Origin: Cuspidothrix sp046080565
GTDB taxonomy: Bacteria; Cyanobacteriota; Cyanobacteriia; Cyanobacteriales; Nostocaceae
Reading direction: 5' to 3'
Assembly (NCBI GenBank): GCA_046080565.1
Contig: JBJTUF010000197.1
Span: 1-32,772, forward strand
Length of the DNA: 32,772 nucleotides
Below, piece after piece: positions 24,807 through 32,647 of the stretch; position 1 is the first letter of the stretch, and every line of letters begins with the position of its first letter. A program made the translations under genes and the position numbers. The notes under the pieces were generated by a model that worked only from the letters and a program-made list of their open reading frames with translations, did not search any database and was not told where the DNA came from.

Positions 24807-26651
24807 TTAACCTAAACCCAGAAAACCAGAAATTAAAGGTAAAAGTTTACTGCATTGTTCAACTAAATTTGCAGCACTGGGTAAACCAGTAATAATCCCT
24901 TTTAACATTGTGATTGCTGTGTCTGCTAAATCTTGATTTTCTTTTGGATTTTGGGCAGCATCAGCTAAAGATTTGACTTGTTTGAGTGCTTTTTGTTTAT
25001 CTTTGTCTGTTAAATCTTTATCAGCCTCAATTGCTGTTTTTAATTGGGTCAATAATTCTTTAATTCCCGGTTTCTCAGGTTCAGATGCTGATGGTAATTC
25101 ATTAATGGTATTTGTGACTGTACCACTGATTTCACCTAAATTTAAAGCTTGTCCACTGGCGTTAAAATCTCCGCCGATACTCCCAATTTCAACTTTACGG
25201 CTAGAATCGTTAGTCATGTTTTTATTCTCCACTTTATTATCAACTTGAACATTTATAGGTTTATTAGATAATAGTTTAACAATTTCTGTCATCTCTGCAC
25301 TTTGTTGGCGATAAATAACTATCTCATTATTTTTAGCTTGTAATTCTGCTTTATATTTTTCTTCTACTGCTGCTAATGCTAATTGATAATTTTGAGTAAA
25401 ATCATTGTGAATCTTTTCTTTATCAGCATGATCAGGAACAGCAACTTTAACAACAACTACACCATCACCTTTATTTTCAATACTCTGGATAGATAATTCT
25501 GTATCTCCATTTTCAACTTGCACTTTTTTGAAAGCAGTAATAAAAGCTTTCCAGTCAATACCGTCGCGGAAAATTAAATCAACAGTATTTAAAACTTCTT
25601 CAAATAATTTAGTAAATTCTCCTGGTTGAAATTCGCTACTACTAGGACGACGTTCGCGGTCATCTGTTCCTGGTTTGGGATATTCTAAAAGATAGACAAA
25701 ACGACAATCTACATTATCTAATATAGTTGTACTTTCAATATTCCAAGCTTCCACACAAGCACCTGTCATTTGAGCATTGGTGAAATTAGTGCCGACGGCT
25801 TGAGTCAGAGTCAAATTTGCATATTCTAAATTAGCTTCTGCAAAAGTAGCTGCAAAAATATCAGCACCTTTTAAGTTAGCATTTTTTAAATCTGCACCTC
25901 TTAAATTTGCACCTTTGAGGTTTGCACCAATATAAAATTTTTCTCTACCATTGAGAGTAACCAGTAAATTGAGAACAGCACGGTTAGTTAATATTGTTTC
26001 TCCCGGCCTAGCTAAATCAAGTTTTTTCACTTCATAAAAACGAGTGCGTGTTAGGTTGGTATTTCTGAAATCTGTGTTTTTGAGGGTTGCACCTGTAAAA
26101 TCAGCATCAGTTAAATCAGCACCACAAAAACTTGTTCCACCTGTAGCAGCAAAAGCGACAGCAAATGAACGAATCCAAGGATCTCTTTCATCACCCTTAA
26201 AACTACGCCAACCTATATAAGTACAAAAAACAACAAAGACTACGGCTACGGCTAGGGCTACGGCTAGGGCTAGGGCTACGGCTAGGGCTACGGCTATTAA
26301 ACCCTTGCGAATAGTGACAATACAAAAGATTGTCACCATAACTAGGCCAACTATTCCAATAATAAAGTTTTCAGAATTTTTTGTATCAAAAGCATATACT
26401 ATTAATGCAGTAATGAAGATTGATAAAAACCCTGATAGCACTGACTGTAGGAACGTAATTATTAGTAACCCAATTACCCAACGTCGCTGTAGTCCAGCTT
26501 TAGCACCAGTAAAGTCAGCGTCTTTGAGGATAGCATTGGTAAAGTTTGCCCCTCTAATATCAGATTTGCTAAAGTTAGCACCTGTCAGGTCTTTACCTTT
26601 AAAAGAGCGCCCTTGAAGATTTTGACCGGAATAGTCTGGCGGCATAATCAC
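24807..26651 (-). CDS. Membrane pentapeptide-repeat protein with helical C-terminal domain
   Basis: The 614-residue protein has several parts. Residues about 8-50 are pentapeptide repeats (LQGRSFKGKDLTGANF). Residues about 55-150 are membrane helices, one encoded by a hexanucleotide repeat (120-137, alternating Ala and Val/Leu). A second pentapeptide block runs from about 178 to 300 (IGANLKGANLRGADLKNANL). Residues about 300-450 form a mixed alpha/beta and coiled region often seen in cyanobacterial pentapeptide proteins (FEEVLNTVDLIFRDGIDWKA; later VVVVKVAVP). Then a low-complexity strand (KVEIGSIGGDFNASGQALNL), and a helical end (about 515-614) finishing with KLLPLISGFLGLG. No enzyme motif is seen. 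The architecture suggests a membrane-bound scaffold or effector. The start ATG could be Met1 or Met3. Confidence 0.83.
   Translation of the reverse strand: MIMPPDYSGQNLQGRSFKGKDLTGANFSKSDIRGANFTNAILKDADFTGAKAGLQRRWVIGLLIITFLQSVLSGFLSIFITALIVYAFDTKNSENFIIGIVGLVMVTIFCIVTIRKGLIAVALAVALALAVALAVAVVFVVFCTYIGWRSFKGDERDPWIRSFAVAFAATGGTSFCGADLTDADFTGATLKNTDFRNTNLTRTRFYEVKKLDLARPGETILTNRAVLNLLVTLNGREKFYIGANLKGANLRGADLKNANLKGADIFAATFAEANLEYANLTLTQAVGTNFTNAQMTGACVEAWNIESTTILDNVDCRFVYLLEYPKPGTDDRERRPSSSEFQPGEFTKLFEEVLNTVDLIFRDGIDWKAFITAFKKVQVENGDTELSIQSIENKGDGVVVVKVAVPDHADKEKIHNDFTQNYQLALAAVEEKYKAELQAKNNEIVIYRQQSAEMTEIVKLLSNKPINVQVDNKVENKNMTNDSSRKVEIGSIGGDFNASGQALNLGEISGTVTNTINELPSASEPEKPGIKELLTQLKTAIEADKDLTDKDKQKALKQVKSLADAAQNPKENQDLADTAITMLKGIITGLPSAANLVEQCSKLLPLISGFLGLG
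26241..26294. repeat. Hexanucleotide microsatellite inside a coding membrane helix
   Basis: Nine uninterrupted units of TASGGC (S = C or G) lie within the pentapeptide gene. On the coding strand each unit is GCCGTA or GCCCTA, giving Ala-Val or Ala-Leu, so residues 120-137 read AVALAVALALAVALAVAV. Six-base steps keep the frame while changing helix length by two residues. Confidence 0.93.
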
Positions 26652-26799
26652 GTCAGCAAGAGTTTATTTATTAGATTTTATACTTCTTTGTGGGTATTAT
26701 TCCCAGTTTTGGTTAAATTTTATTAAATTTAGCTTTTCTTAATACAGGTAAATATTTTTAAACTAAATTAAAATAAGAGTTAACTTTTTCAGAAGGATT

Positions 26800-27276
26800 A
26801 TGAACAATCAACTCTATGAACAAGATTTTAACGTTTGGCGAGAAACTATCATTAAAAAAATCAAACAACAAGATTTTAATGATATTGATTGGGAACATTT
26901 ATTATTAGAATTAGAAGATATGGGAAAATCAGAAAAACGGTCATTTCTGAGTAATCTAACCATCTTAATTGCCCACTTACTCAAGTTAACCGTTCAAGCT
27001 GATGCTCCCGAAATGATGAAAGGAAGTTGGTACAGTTCTGTTACTGAACATCGCTTTCGAGTTAGAAAAGATTTAGGAGAAAATCCTTCTTTTAAAAATT
27101 ATCTCAATGAAATTATTTTTATTGCTTATGCTGATGCTCGTAAATTGGCAATTAAAGAAAGTAAAAATGCTAAATTGGGATTGAGAAAACCAGAGGAAAC
27201 AGAATATCCTCTTGATTTTCCTTTTACTATAGAACAGTTATTAGATGAAGATTTTTATGGGGAGTTTGAGGGGTGA
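26800..27276 (+). CDS. DUF29 family protein
   Basis: The 158-residue protein is a DUF29 member, a family abundant in cyanobacteria with no known activity. Recognised features are LYEQDFNVWRE at the start, DIDWEHLLLELEDMGKSEKR (about 33-52), the LLIHLLK-like segment LTILIAHLLKL, and the Tyr/Ala block AYADARKLAIKES followed by the terminal PFTIEQLLDEDFYGE. The length is normal. Shine-Dalgarno AGAAGG lies six bases before the ATG. It is divergent from the pentapeptide gene (148-bp gap) and 93 bp ahead of the Rpn-like gene. Confidence 0.9.
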   Translation: MNNQLYEQDFNVWRETIIKKIKQQDFNDIDWEHLLLELEDMGKSEKRSFLSNLTILIAHLLKLTVQADAPEMMKGSWYSSVTEHRFRVRKDLGENPSFKNYLNEIIFIAYADARKLAIKESKNAKLGLRKPEETEYPLDFPFTIEQLLDEDFYGEFEG

Positions 27277-27369
27277 TATCAAATTGTTGTCTAAATAATC
27301 AACCCAAGGATCAGTATATATGTAAGAATCTGGTAAATAACAATTACCAGATTCAAGGAAAAAAATAAC

Positions 27370-28200
27370 TTGTCCTACGATAACACTTGTAAGTACCTAG
27401 CGGAAACCTATCCTCAAGATTTTGCCAGATGGTTACTAGCTGCTGAAGTATCAGAGGTGGAAATCTTGAAAACCGAACTTAATCTCGAACCTATACGCGC
27501 AGATGCGGTGATTTTCCTCAAAGTCGGTAATAAAATTTTACATTTAGAGTTCCAAACTACACCGAAATCGAAAACACCCCTTGATTTTCGGATGCTTGAC
27601 TACTACACTCGCTTAAAACGTCAATATGGGTGTGAAATTGTGCAAGTTGTGATTTTTCTGCAAGCCACAACTTCCGAAATGGTGTTTAATAGTCAATATG
27701 TAGACACCAATACTATCCACAAATATAGAGTTATACGGATGTGGGAAGAGGAAGCAGCGTTACTACTCGCTAACCCTGCATTATTACCATTAGCAACTTT
27801 AGCAAAAAGCGACTCACCCGAAAATCTTTTAAACCAAGTTGCCTCTGCTGTAAATACAATTGAATCAAAGAAAGCACGGGATAATATTTCCGTTTGTACA
27901 CAGCTTTTAGCCGGGTTAAGATTTAATAGAAATCTACTTAAACAACTGTTTCAGGAGGATATTATGGAAGAATCTTGGGTTTATCAGGATATTCTGCAAA
28001 AAGGTGAGGAAAAAGGTAAAAGAAGAGAAGCACTAGAATTGATTTTCCGTCAGTTAAAACGCCGCTTTGGGAATATTCCAGCCAAAATAGAACAGCAACT
28101 TCCTAATTTGGGATTAACTCAACTGGAAGATTTAGCCGAAGAATTATTAGATTTTTCGCAAATAGATGATTTAGTTAAATATATGGCGAATATTTCCTAA
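27370..28200 (+). CDS. Rpn-family PD-(D/E)XK nuclease/putative transposase with DUF4351 tail
   Basis: The 276-residue protein resembles RpnA-type recombination-promoting nucleases. Residues 1-20 (SYDNTCKYLAETYPQDFAR) are the typical cyanobacterial start. The PD-(D/E)XK core is visible as RADAVIFL (Asp45) and ILHLEFQT (Glu60, Gln62). The C-terminal DUF4351 domain (about 217-272) reads ELIFRQLKRRFGNIPAKIEQ and LEDLAEELLDF. The initiation codon is TTG; homologues start at this residue, AAGGA lies about 14 bases upstream and no better ATG exists. The core looks intact, unlike the DUF2887 remnant at 247-636. It is followed by a REP hairpin. Confidence 0.87.
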   Translation: MSYDNTCKYLAETYPQDFARWLLAAEVSEVEILKTELNLEPIRADAVIFLKVGNKILHLEFQTTPKSKTPLDFRMLDYYTRLKRQYGCEIVQVVIFLQATTSEMVFNSQYVDTNTIHKYRVIRMWEEEAALLLANPALLPLATLAKSDSPENLLNQVASAVNTIESKKARDNISVCTQLLAGLRFNRNLLKQLFQEDIMEESWVYQDILQKGEEKGKRREALELIFRQLKRRFGNIPAKIEQQLPNLGLTQLEDLAEELLDFSQIDDLVKYMANIS

Positions 28201-28224
28201 CAACAAACACCATTATTATCCTCG

Positions 28225-28245
28225 TTCCCTGGTTCTGCCGGGGAA
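28225..28245. repeat. REP hairpin A variant after the Rpn-like gene
   Basis: TTCCCTGG pairs with CCGGGGAA (one T-G wobble) around five bases. It is flanked by CTCG and TGC, as in the RAYT-linked units. Hairpin B is missing. It lies 25 bases after the gene's stop and could act as its transcription end. Confidence 0.55.
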
Positions 28246-28274
28246 TGCTATATTTAGCGGTAGTTCTTTAATAA

Positions 28275-28370
28275 CGTAACTTGCTAATTAGAGAAATTGT
28301 CACTGCCGAATTTAGTCATGTGGAAGGTTTAAAGATGGAAGATTGGAAATTATCCAGAGAAAATAAATGA
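28275..28370 (+). other. Short open stretch, possible gene remnant
   Basis: Between a stop at 28272 and TGA at 28368-28370 one frame reads RNLLIREIVTAEFSHVEGLK then MEDWKLSRENK. It has protein-like composition but no start of its own and no family that I recognise. It may be the end of a lost gene. The rest of 28246-28437 shows nothing else. Confidence 0.25.
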
Positions 28371-28437
28371 AAAATTGCTATAATTATACAAATAACTCAA
28401 ATACCTACTTTATCCATATTATAAGGAATAAATAACT

Positions 28438-28773
28438 ATGTCTCAACTGAATTTAATCAATAAACAAGAAGTCACTAATACTATCAAAGAAAATTATCTG
28501 ACAGAAATTTTACGCGAAATTCAAACCACACCTAAAGAATATTGGCCGAACTTACTACAAATAATGCGCGTCTTCCGGGAAAGCGTTACTTTTAAAACCG
28601 AGTTATTAAACCATAACCAACAAGAAATAGATGCACAACAGCAACAAATTTTAAATCAACAACATCAAGGACTTAAATAATTAACAAAAGAATGGATCGA
28701 AGAAGGAGAACTACAAGAGCAAACAGAAACTTGGGAATATTTACGTCAATAAATTGATGAAAATCCCTTTTAA
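28438..28773 (+). pseudogene. Broken small gene upstream of a PIN-toxin remnant (antitoxin-like)
   Basis: The ATG has AAGGA upstream and the first 80 residues (MSQLNLINKQEVTNTIKENY, later EYWPNLLQIMRVFRESV) look like a genuine small helical, Gln-rich protein. A TAA at 28678-28680 interrupts it. The same frame continues as LTKEWIEEGELQEQTETWEY, LRQ, stop, IDENPF, stop at 28771-28773, which is the expected acidic C-terminus. So one or two nonsense changes have shortened it. Position directly before a PIN-domain start suggests it was the antitoxin of a VapBC-like pair; the family itself is not named. An 80-residue product may still be made. Confidence 0.55.
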
Positions 28774-28790
28774 ACCTGATATAAATTTCC

Positions 28791-28870
28791 ATGAATAAAT
28801 TAGTTTTACTCGATACCAATATTTTAGGACATACATGGTAACAAATCCTAAAAACATTAATCTAATTTTT
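28791..28870 (+). pseudogene. Remnant of a PIN-domain (VapC-like) toxin
   Basis: ATG AAT AAA opens MNKLVLLDTNILGHTW and then stops at 28839-28841. LLDTNIL with its first acidic residue is the classic N-terminal strand of PIN ribonucleases. In the next frame (from 28835) the sequence continues as MVTNPKNINL, which fits the continuation LVTNPK seen in cyanobacterial members. So a frameshift lies near 28830-28838. After 28870 a palindromic repeat replaces the rest; the remaining catalytic acids are lost. Confidence 0.6.
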
Positions 28871-28954
28871 GTAGGTTGGGTAGAACGAAGTGAAACCCGA
28901 CATTAGCGTGAGGATAGTAAGAGTTGTTGGGTTTCGTTGCTGGACCCAACCTAC
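28871..28954. repeat. Long imperfect palindrome (GTAGGTTGGG...CCCAACCTAC)
   Basis: The outer arms GTAGGTTGGGT and ACCCAACCTAC are exact complements. Inner arms (CGAAGTGAAACCC and GGGTTTCGTTG) pair with few mismatches, leaving a loop of about 25 bases. This belongs to a dispersed Nostocales repeat type. It cuts the PIN remnant. The following 180 bases up to 29136 contain the leader of the VWA genes and no other gene. Confidence 0.7.
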
Positions 28955-29136
28955 AACTGATATATATTTTGATGCTTGGTTTGCAAACAGCTTATATTAA
29001 GCTTGATGCTGTTTTAGCAGGACTCCAGAGTTTTGTTCATAACTACTTCATTAACTTAATTTCCGTAGTCTGGAGGATGTGGTTTGAAGTTATCTATAAA
29101 ATTATGTATGTCTAGACTAGATAGGAAATAGAAATT

Positions 29137-30393
29137 ATGAAAGTAAATTTACAACTTGCGCTTAATGATGCTGGTATGGATATCAATCAACCCAGCACTC
29201 AACGTCAATTAGCAATTTCGGTTTCTGCTAGTGGTGAAACCATAGATCGAAATGTGCCATTGAATTTATGCTTGATTCTCGACCATAGCGGTTCAATGAT
29301 GGGAAAATCCCTAGAAACCGTGAAAAATGCGGCTTGTTTGTTGGTAGACCGACTCAGTTCAGAAGATCGCCTCAGTGTAGTTGCTTTTGACCACCGGGCT
29401 AAGGTTTTAGTCCCAAATCAGTTAATTACAGATCGCCAACAGATTAAACAGCAAATTAAGCAACTTACCGCCGATGGGGGAACTGCCATTGATGAGGGTT
29501 TGCGTTTAGGCATTGAGGAGTTAGCGAAAGGTAAACATGATACTGTTTCCCAAGGATTTTTACTGACAGATGGTGAAAATGAACATGGTGATAACGATCG
29601 CTGTTTGAAGTTTGCCCAATTAGCTGCCAGCCATAATTTAACCTTGAACACATTGGGATTTGGTGACAATTGGAATGACACAGTTTTAGAAAAAATTGCT
29701 GATGCTGGCATGGGTACGATGTCTTATATTCAACACCCTGATCAGGCTGTGTCAGAATTTGGGCGCTTATTTAGTCGAATGCAAACAGTAGGGCTAACTA
29801 ATGCTCAACTATTATTATCCTTAATGCCTAATGTGCGGTTGGCGGAACTCAAACCCATTGCCCAAGTTTCACCAGATACCATTGAGTTACCAGTACAACC
29901 AGAAAGTGATGGACGCTTGGGGGTGAGACTGGGTGATTTAATGAAAGACTCCCAACGGGTAGTTTTAGTTAATATTTATGTGGGACCGTTGCCAGAAGGT
30001 AAACAGGCGATCGCTAATATTCAAGTCCGCTACGATGACCCCGCCCATAACCAAATCGGGCTATACTCCCCCAATCTACCAATTTATGTTAATGCCTCCA
30101 GGGACTACCAACCAGCACCCAATCTCGACGTACAACAATCGGTTTTAGCTTTAGCCAAATATCGTCAAACCCAGTTAGCAGAAACGAAATTACAGCAAGG
30201 TGATCGTGCTGGTGCAGCGACGATGTTACAAACGGCCGCCAAAACCGCTTTGCAAATGGGAGATGCTAGTGCAGCGACGGTATTACAGTCATCTGCCACA
30301 CGCTTACAAGCTGGACAAGAGTTATCAGAAAGCGATCGCAAGAAAACCAGAATTGTCTCAAAAACTGTGTTGCAAGATGCTTCTCCTCAATGA
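29137..30393 (+). CDS. VWA domain protein, first of a tandem pair
   Basis: The 418-residue cytoplasmic protein carries a von Willebrand factor A domain (about 40-215) with an intact metal site: Asp49, Ser51 and Ser53 in LDHSGSM, Thr116 in DGGTAIDEG, and Asp145 in LLTDGEN. No signal peptide or membrane helix is seen. The middle part (about 225-330) is beta-rich, with LKPIAQVSPDTIELPV and LGDLMKDSQRVVLVNIY. The helical end (about 335-405) has the repeat-like ALAKYRQTQLAETKLQQGD and GAATMLQTAAKTALQMGDA. Such proteins are known in cyanobacteria, but no activity is established. Its TGA overlaps the next gene's ATG by four bases, so translation is coupled. Confidence 0.9.
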   Translation: MKVNLQLALNDAGMDINQPSTQRQLAISVSASGETIDRNVPLNLCLILDHSGSMMGKSLETVKNAACLLVDRLSSEDRLSVVAFDHRAKVLVPNQLITDRQQIKQQIKQLTADGGTAIDEGLRLGIEELAKGKHDTVSQGFLLTDGENEHGDNDRCLKFAQLAASHNLTLNTLGFGDNWNDTVLEKIADAGMGTMSYIQHPDQAVSEFGRLFSRMQTVGLTNAQLLLSLMPNVRLAELKPIAQVSPDTIELPVQPESDGRLGVRLGDLMKDSQRVVLVNIYVGPLPEGKQAIANIQVRYDDPAHNQIGLYSPNLPIYVNASRDYQPAPNLDVQQSVLALAKYRQTQLAETKLQQGDRAGAATMLQTAAKTALQMGDASAATVLQSSATRLQAGQELSESDRKKTRIVSKTVLQDASPQ

Positions 30394-31670
30394 AAGTTCA
30401 AATCACATCCGCTCTAAATGATACCAACGTTGATGCTGCCCAAGAAAGTAATCAACGTCAACTCTCCATTTCCATTTCCGCCCTACCGGCTGAATTTGAA
30501 CAAACTTTGCCCTTGAATCTGTGTTTGATTCTCGATCAAAGCGGTTCTATGTCCGGTGAATGCCTGAATCAACTAATTCAAGCAGTTGAGCAATTATTAG
30601 ATCAGTTAAAACCAGGCGATCGCCTTTCCATAATCGGTTTTGCTGCCACTGCCGGGGTCATTATCCCCAATCAAATCGTCCAAGATACTCAAACCATCAA
30701 AAATCAGCTAAAAGCCAAATTAAAGGCAGGTGGTGGCACTGTCATCGCCGAAGGTTTATCTCTCGGCATCACCGAACTACTCAAAGGCACAAAAGGGGCA
30801 GTTTCCCAAGCCTTCCTCCTCAGTGATGGTCAGGGAGATAAGGGCTTAAAAATTTGGAAGTGGCAAATAGGCCCCAATGACAACACACGTTGTTTAAAAC
30901 TTGCCCAAAAAGCCGCCAAACTCAACCTCACAATTAACACCCTTGGTTTTGGTCACGACTGGAACCAAGATTTGTTAGAAAAAGTAGCCGATGCTGGAGG
31001 TGGAACTCTGGCTTATATCGAAAACCCCGAACAAGCAGTAACTCAATTCGCCAGACTTTTCCGCCGAGTCCAGTCCATAGGATTAACCAATGCCCACTTA
31101 CTCCTATCTTTCGTTCCTGGTGTGCGTTTAGCCGAACTCAAACCCATTGCCCAAGTTTCCCCCGATACCATTGAATTACCAGTAGAAACAGATGCAAATG
31201 GAACTTTGATAGTCCGGTTAGGGGACTTAATGAAAGATGCCGAACGGGTAGTATTAGCGAATATTTATCTAGGACAATTGCCAGAAGGAAAACAAGTCAT
31301 AGGCCATATCCAAATTCGCTATGATGACCCATCTTTGAATAAACAGGGTTTACTTTCTCCCCTAGTGCCAATATATGCTAACTTCACCACGACCTATGAA
31401 CCTGCTCTCAATTCCCAGGTACTACAGTCAATTTTGCTATTAGCTAAATATCGCCAAACCCAATTAGCCGAAGCTAAATTAGAATTAGGCGACGCAAAAG
31501 GTGCAGCTACAATGTTACAAACTGCTGCTAACACTGCCTTACAAATTGGTGATACCAATGCAGCCACAGTGTTACAGTCATCTGCCACTCGCTTACAAGC
31601 CGGTGAAGAACTAACAGAAGCTGACCGCAAAAAGACCAGAATTGCCTCAAAGACAGTTTTGAAAGAATAG
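30390..31670 (+). CDS. VWA domain protein, second of a tandem pair
   Basis: The 426-residue protein is a paralogue of the preceding one along its whole length. Its metal site is complete: Asp50-equivalent in LDQSGSM (Asp49, Ser51, Ser53), Thr117 in AGGGTVIAEG, and Asp146 in LLSDGQG. Directly after this last motif it has an insertion of about ten residues (GLKIWKWQIGPND) absent from the first copy; this sits beside the metal-binding face and could alter ligand choice. Blocks such as LKPIAQVSPDTIELPV and the terminal SSATRLQAGEELTEADRKKT are nearly identical to the first copy. The start overlaps the upstream stop (ATGA). Confidence 0.9.
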   Translation: MKVQITSALNDTNVDAAQESNQRQLSISISALPAEFEQTLPLNLCLILDQSGSMSGECLNQLIQAVEQLLDQLKPGDRLSIIGFAATAGVIIPNQIVQDTQTIKNQLKAKLKAGGGTVIAEGLSLGITELLKGTKGAVSQAFLLSDGQGDKGLKIWKWQIGPNDNTRCLKLAQKAAKLNLTINTLGFGHDWNQDLLEKVADAGGGTLAYIENPEQAVTQFARLFRRVQSIGLTNAHLLLSFVPGVRLAELKPIAQVSPDTIELPVETDANGTLIVRLGDLMKDAERVVLANIYLGQLPEGKQVIGHIQIRYDDPSLNKQGLLSPLVPIYANFTTTYEPALNSQVLQSILLLAKYRQTQLAEAKLELGDAKGAATMLQTAANTALQIGDTNAATVLQSSATRLQAGEELTEADRKKTRIASKTVLKE

Positions 31671-31675
31671 CTGTA

Positions 31676-31697
31676 GGGTGGGCTTTTTAGCCTACCC
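31676..31697 (+). terminator. Hairpin after the VWA operon
   Basis: GGGTGGGCT pairs with AGCCTACCC (one wobble) around TTTT, five bases after the second VWA stop. It is a strong stem but lacks a T-run after it. It is the most likely end of the two-gene transcript. Confidence 0.5.
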
Positions 31698-31783
31698 CTT
31701 GAGAAGGTAAAACAATGAGAAGTTTTTAGGATATAAACACCCTTTTTTCTCTACCTCTGCGTCTGGAGTGGTTCGTTTTAAAA

Positions 31784-31815
31784 ATTCCGTTCATAAATCA
31801 AATAGAATTGCTATA
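31784..31815. repeat. Solo copy of the MITE-type terminal sequence
   Basis: ATTCCGTTCATAAATCAAAT followed by AGAATTGCTATA matches the right end of the element at 14918-15120. The gap 31698-31952 also holds a decayed CTCTGCG-type repeat (about 31745-31780) and a short open stretch ending at 31914 (LIPKAKQALKDAKNIVHLLQ), perhaps a gene remnant, not recognised. Confidence 0.5.
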
Positions 31816-31952
31816 GTTTCTAATCGTCTCATTCCTAAAGCAAAACAAGCTCTTAAAGATGCAAAAAATATAGTCCATTTATTACAGAAGTTTAGCAGTA
31901 ATCAAAAACCATAGAGATTTTTATTAAACAATAAGTTCATAATATAATTGAC

Positions 31953-32357
31953 ATGAAAATTTCCGGTGTTCATCACGTTGCTATTATTTGTTCTGATTAC
32001 CAAAAATCCAAATATTTTTATGTTAATATTTTAGGATTTGAGATTATTCATGAGACATTTCGGGCTGAAAGAAATTCCTATAAATTAGATTTAAAAGTAG
32101 GCAATACCCAAATTGAACTTTTTTCTTTTCCTAACCCTCCTCAAAGAGTCGGTTATCCTGAAGCCTGTGGTTTAAGACATTTGGCTTTTGCTGTTACAGA
32201 AATTGAAGCAAGTGTAAATTATTTAAAATCACATCATATAGAAGTTGAAAATATCAGAATTGATGAAATTACAGGCAAAAAGTTTACTTTTTTTAAAGAT
32301 CCTGATAATTTGCCCTTAGAAATTTATGAATTCATTCCAATTGAAGATGAAAATTAA
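31953..32357 (+). CDS. VOC family protein (glyoxalase/YaeR-like)
   Basis: The 134-residue protein has one vicinal-oxygen-chelate domain of two beta-alpha-beta-beta-beta modules. Candidate metal ligands are His8 (GVHHVAIICSDYQKS), Glu55 (TQIELFSFPNPP), His76 (CGLRHLAFAV) and Glu123 (NLPLEIYEF). The motif GLRHLAFAV and the FPNPP loop are typical of the YaeR/SMU1112c-type branch (GloA2). It may be a lactoylglutathione lyase-like or related metalloenzyme; the substrate is uncertain. The gene stands alone. Confidence 0.87.
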   Translation: MKISGVHHVAIICSDYQKSKYFYVNILGFEIIHETFRAERNSYKLDLKVGNTQIELFSFPNPPQRVGYPEACGLRHLAFAVTEIEASVNYLKSHHIEVENIRIDEITGKKFTFFKDPDNLPLEIYEFIPIEDEN

Positions 32358-32413
32358 ATAATTCTATAATACAAGACTTTTTACTGCAACCTCTAACTAC
32401 CAACTTAAGTTAC

Positions 32414-32647
32414 TTACAAATCCCAAGCTTGAGCATATTGATTTCTGCCATTACTTTTAGCTATATATAATGCCTTATCTGCTGCTGTAATTAAATCATA
32501 GGCTGTAATATTCTCATCAGGAATTGTACTAGCAATACCCATACTTAAGGTAATGTAATTTGTAATTTTAGATTGAATATGGGGTATTTTTAAATCATCT
32601 ATAGCTGTTTGAATTTTTTGGGCAACATTTACCAGGGCTATTTCATT
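32414..32647 (-). pseudogene. GGDEF-domain (diguanylate cyclase) gene cut by an insertion
   Basis: The minus strand reads from 32647 EIALVNVAQKIQTAIDDL, then ITLSMGIASTIP, YDLITAADKALYIAKSNGRN and QYAQAWDL, stop at 32414-32416. This is the last third of a GGDEF domain: the SMGIA strand and ADKALYxAKxxGRN helix. The catalytic GG(D/E)EF loop, which lies N-terminal to this, is missing. The frame meets a stop at 32648-32650 exactly where an IS begins. The front part may lie right of the window. Confidence 0.8.

Noticed and set aside
29022..29078. CTCCAGA ... TCTGGAG complement pair before the VWA genes as an operator
   Set aside because: Arms are seven bases and about 40 bases apart; could be chance, and there is no second copy to compare.
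28924..29115. Plus-strand frame of 63 codons before the VWA genes
   Set aside because: It begins within the palindromic repeat, has repeat-derived sequence and no ribosome site; this is leader DNA.
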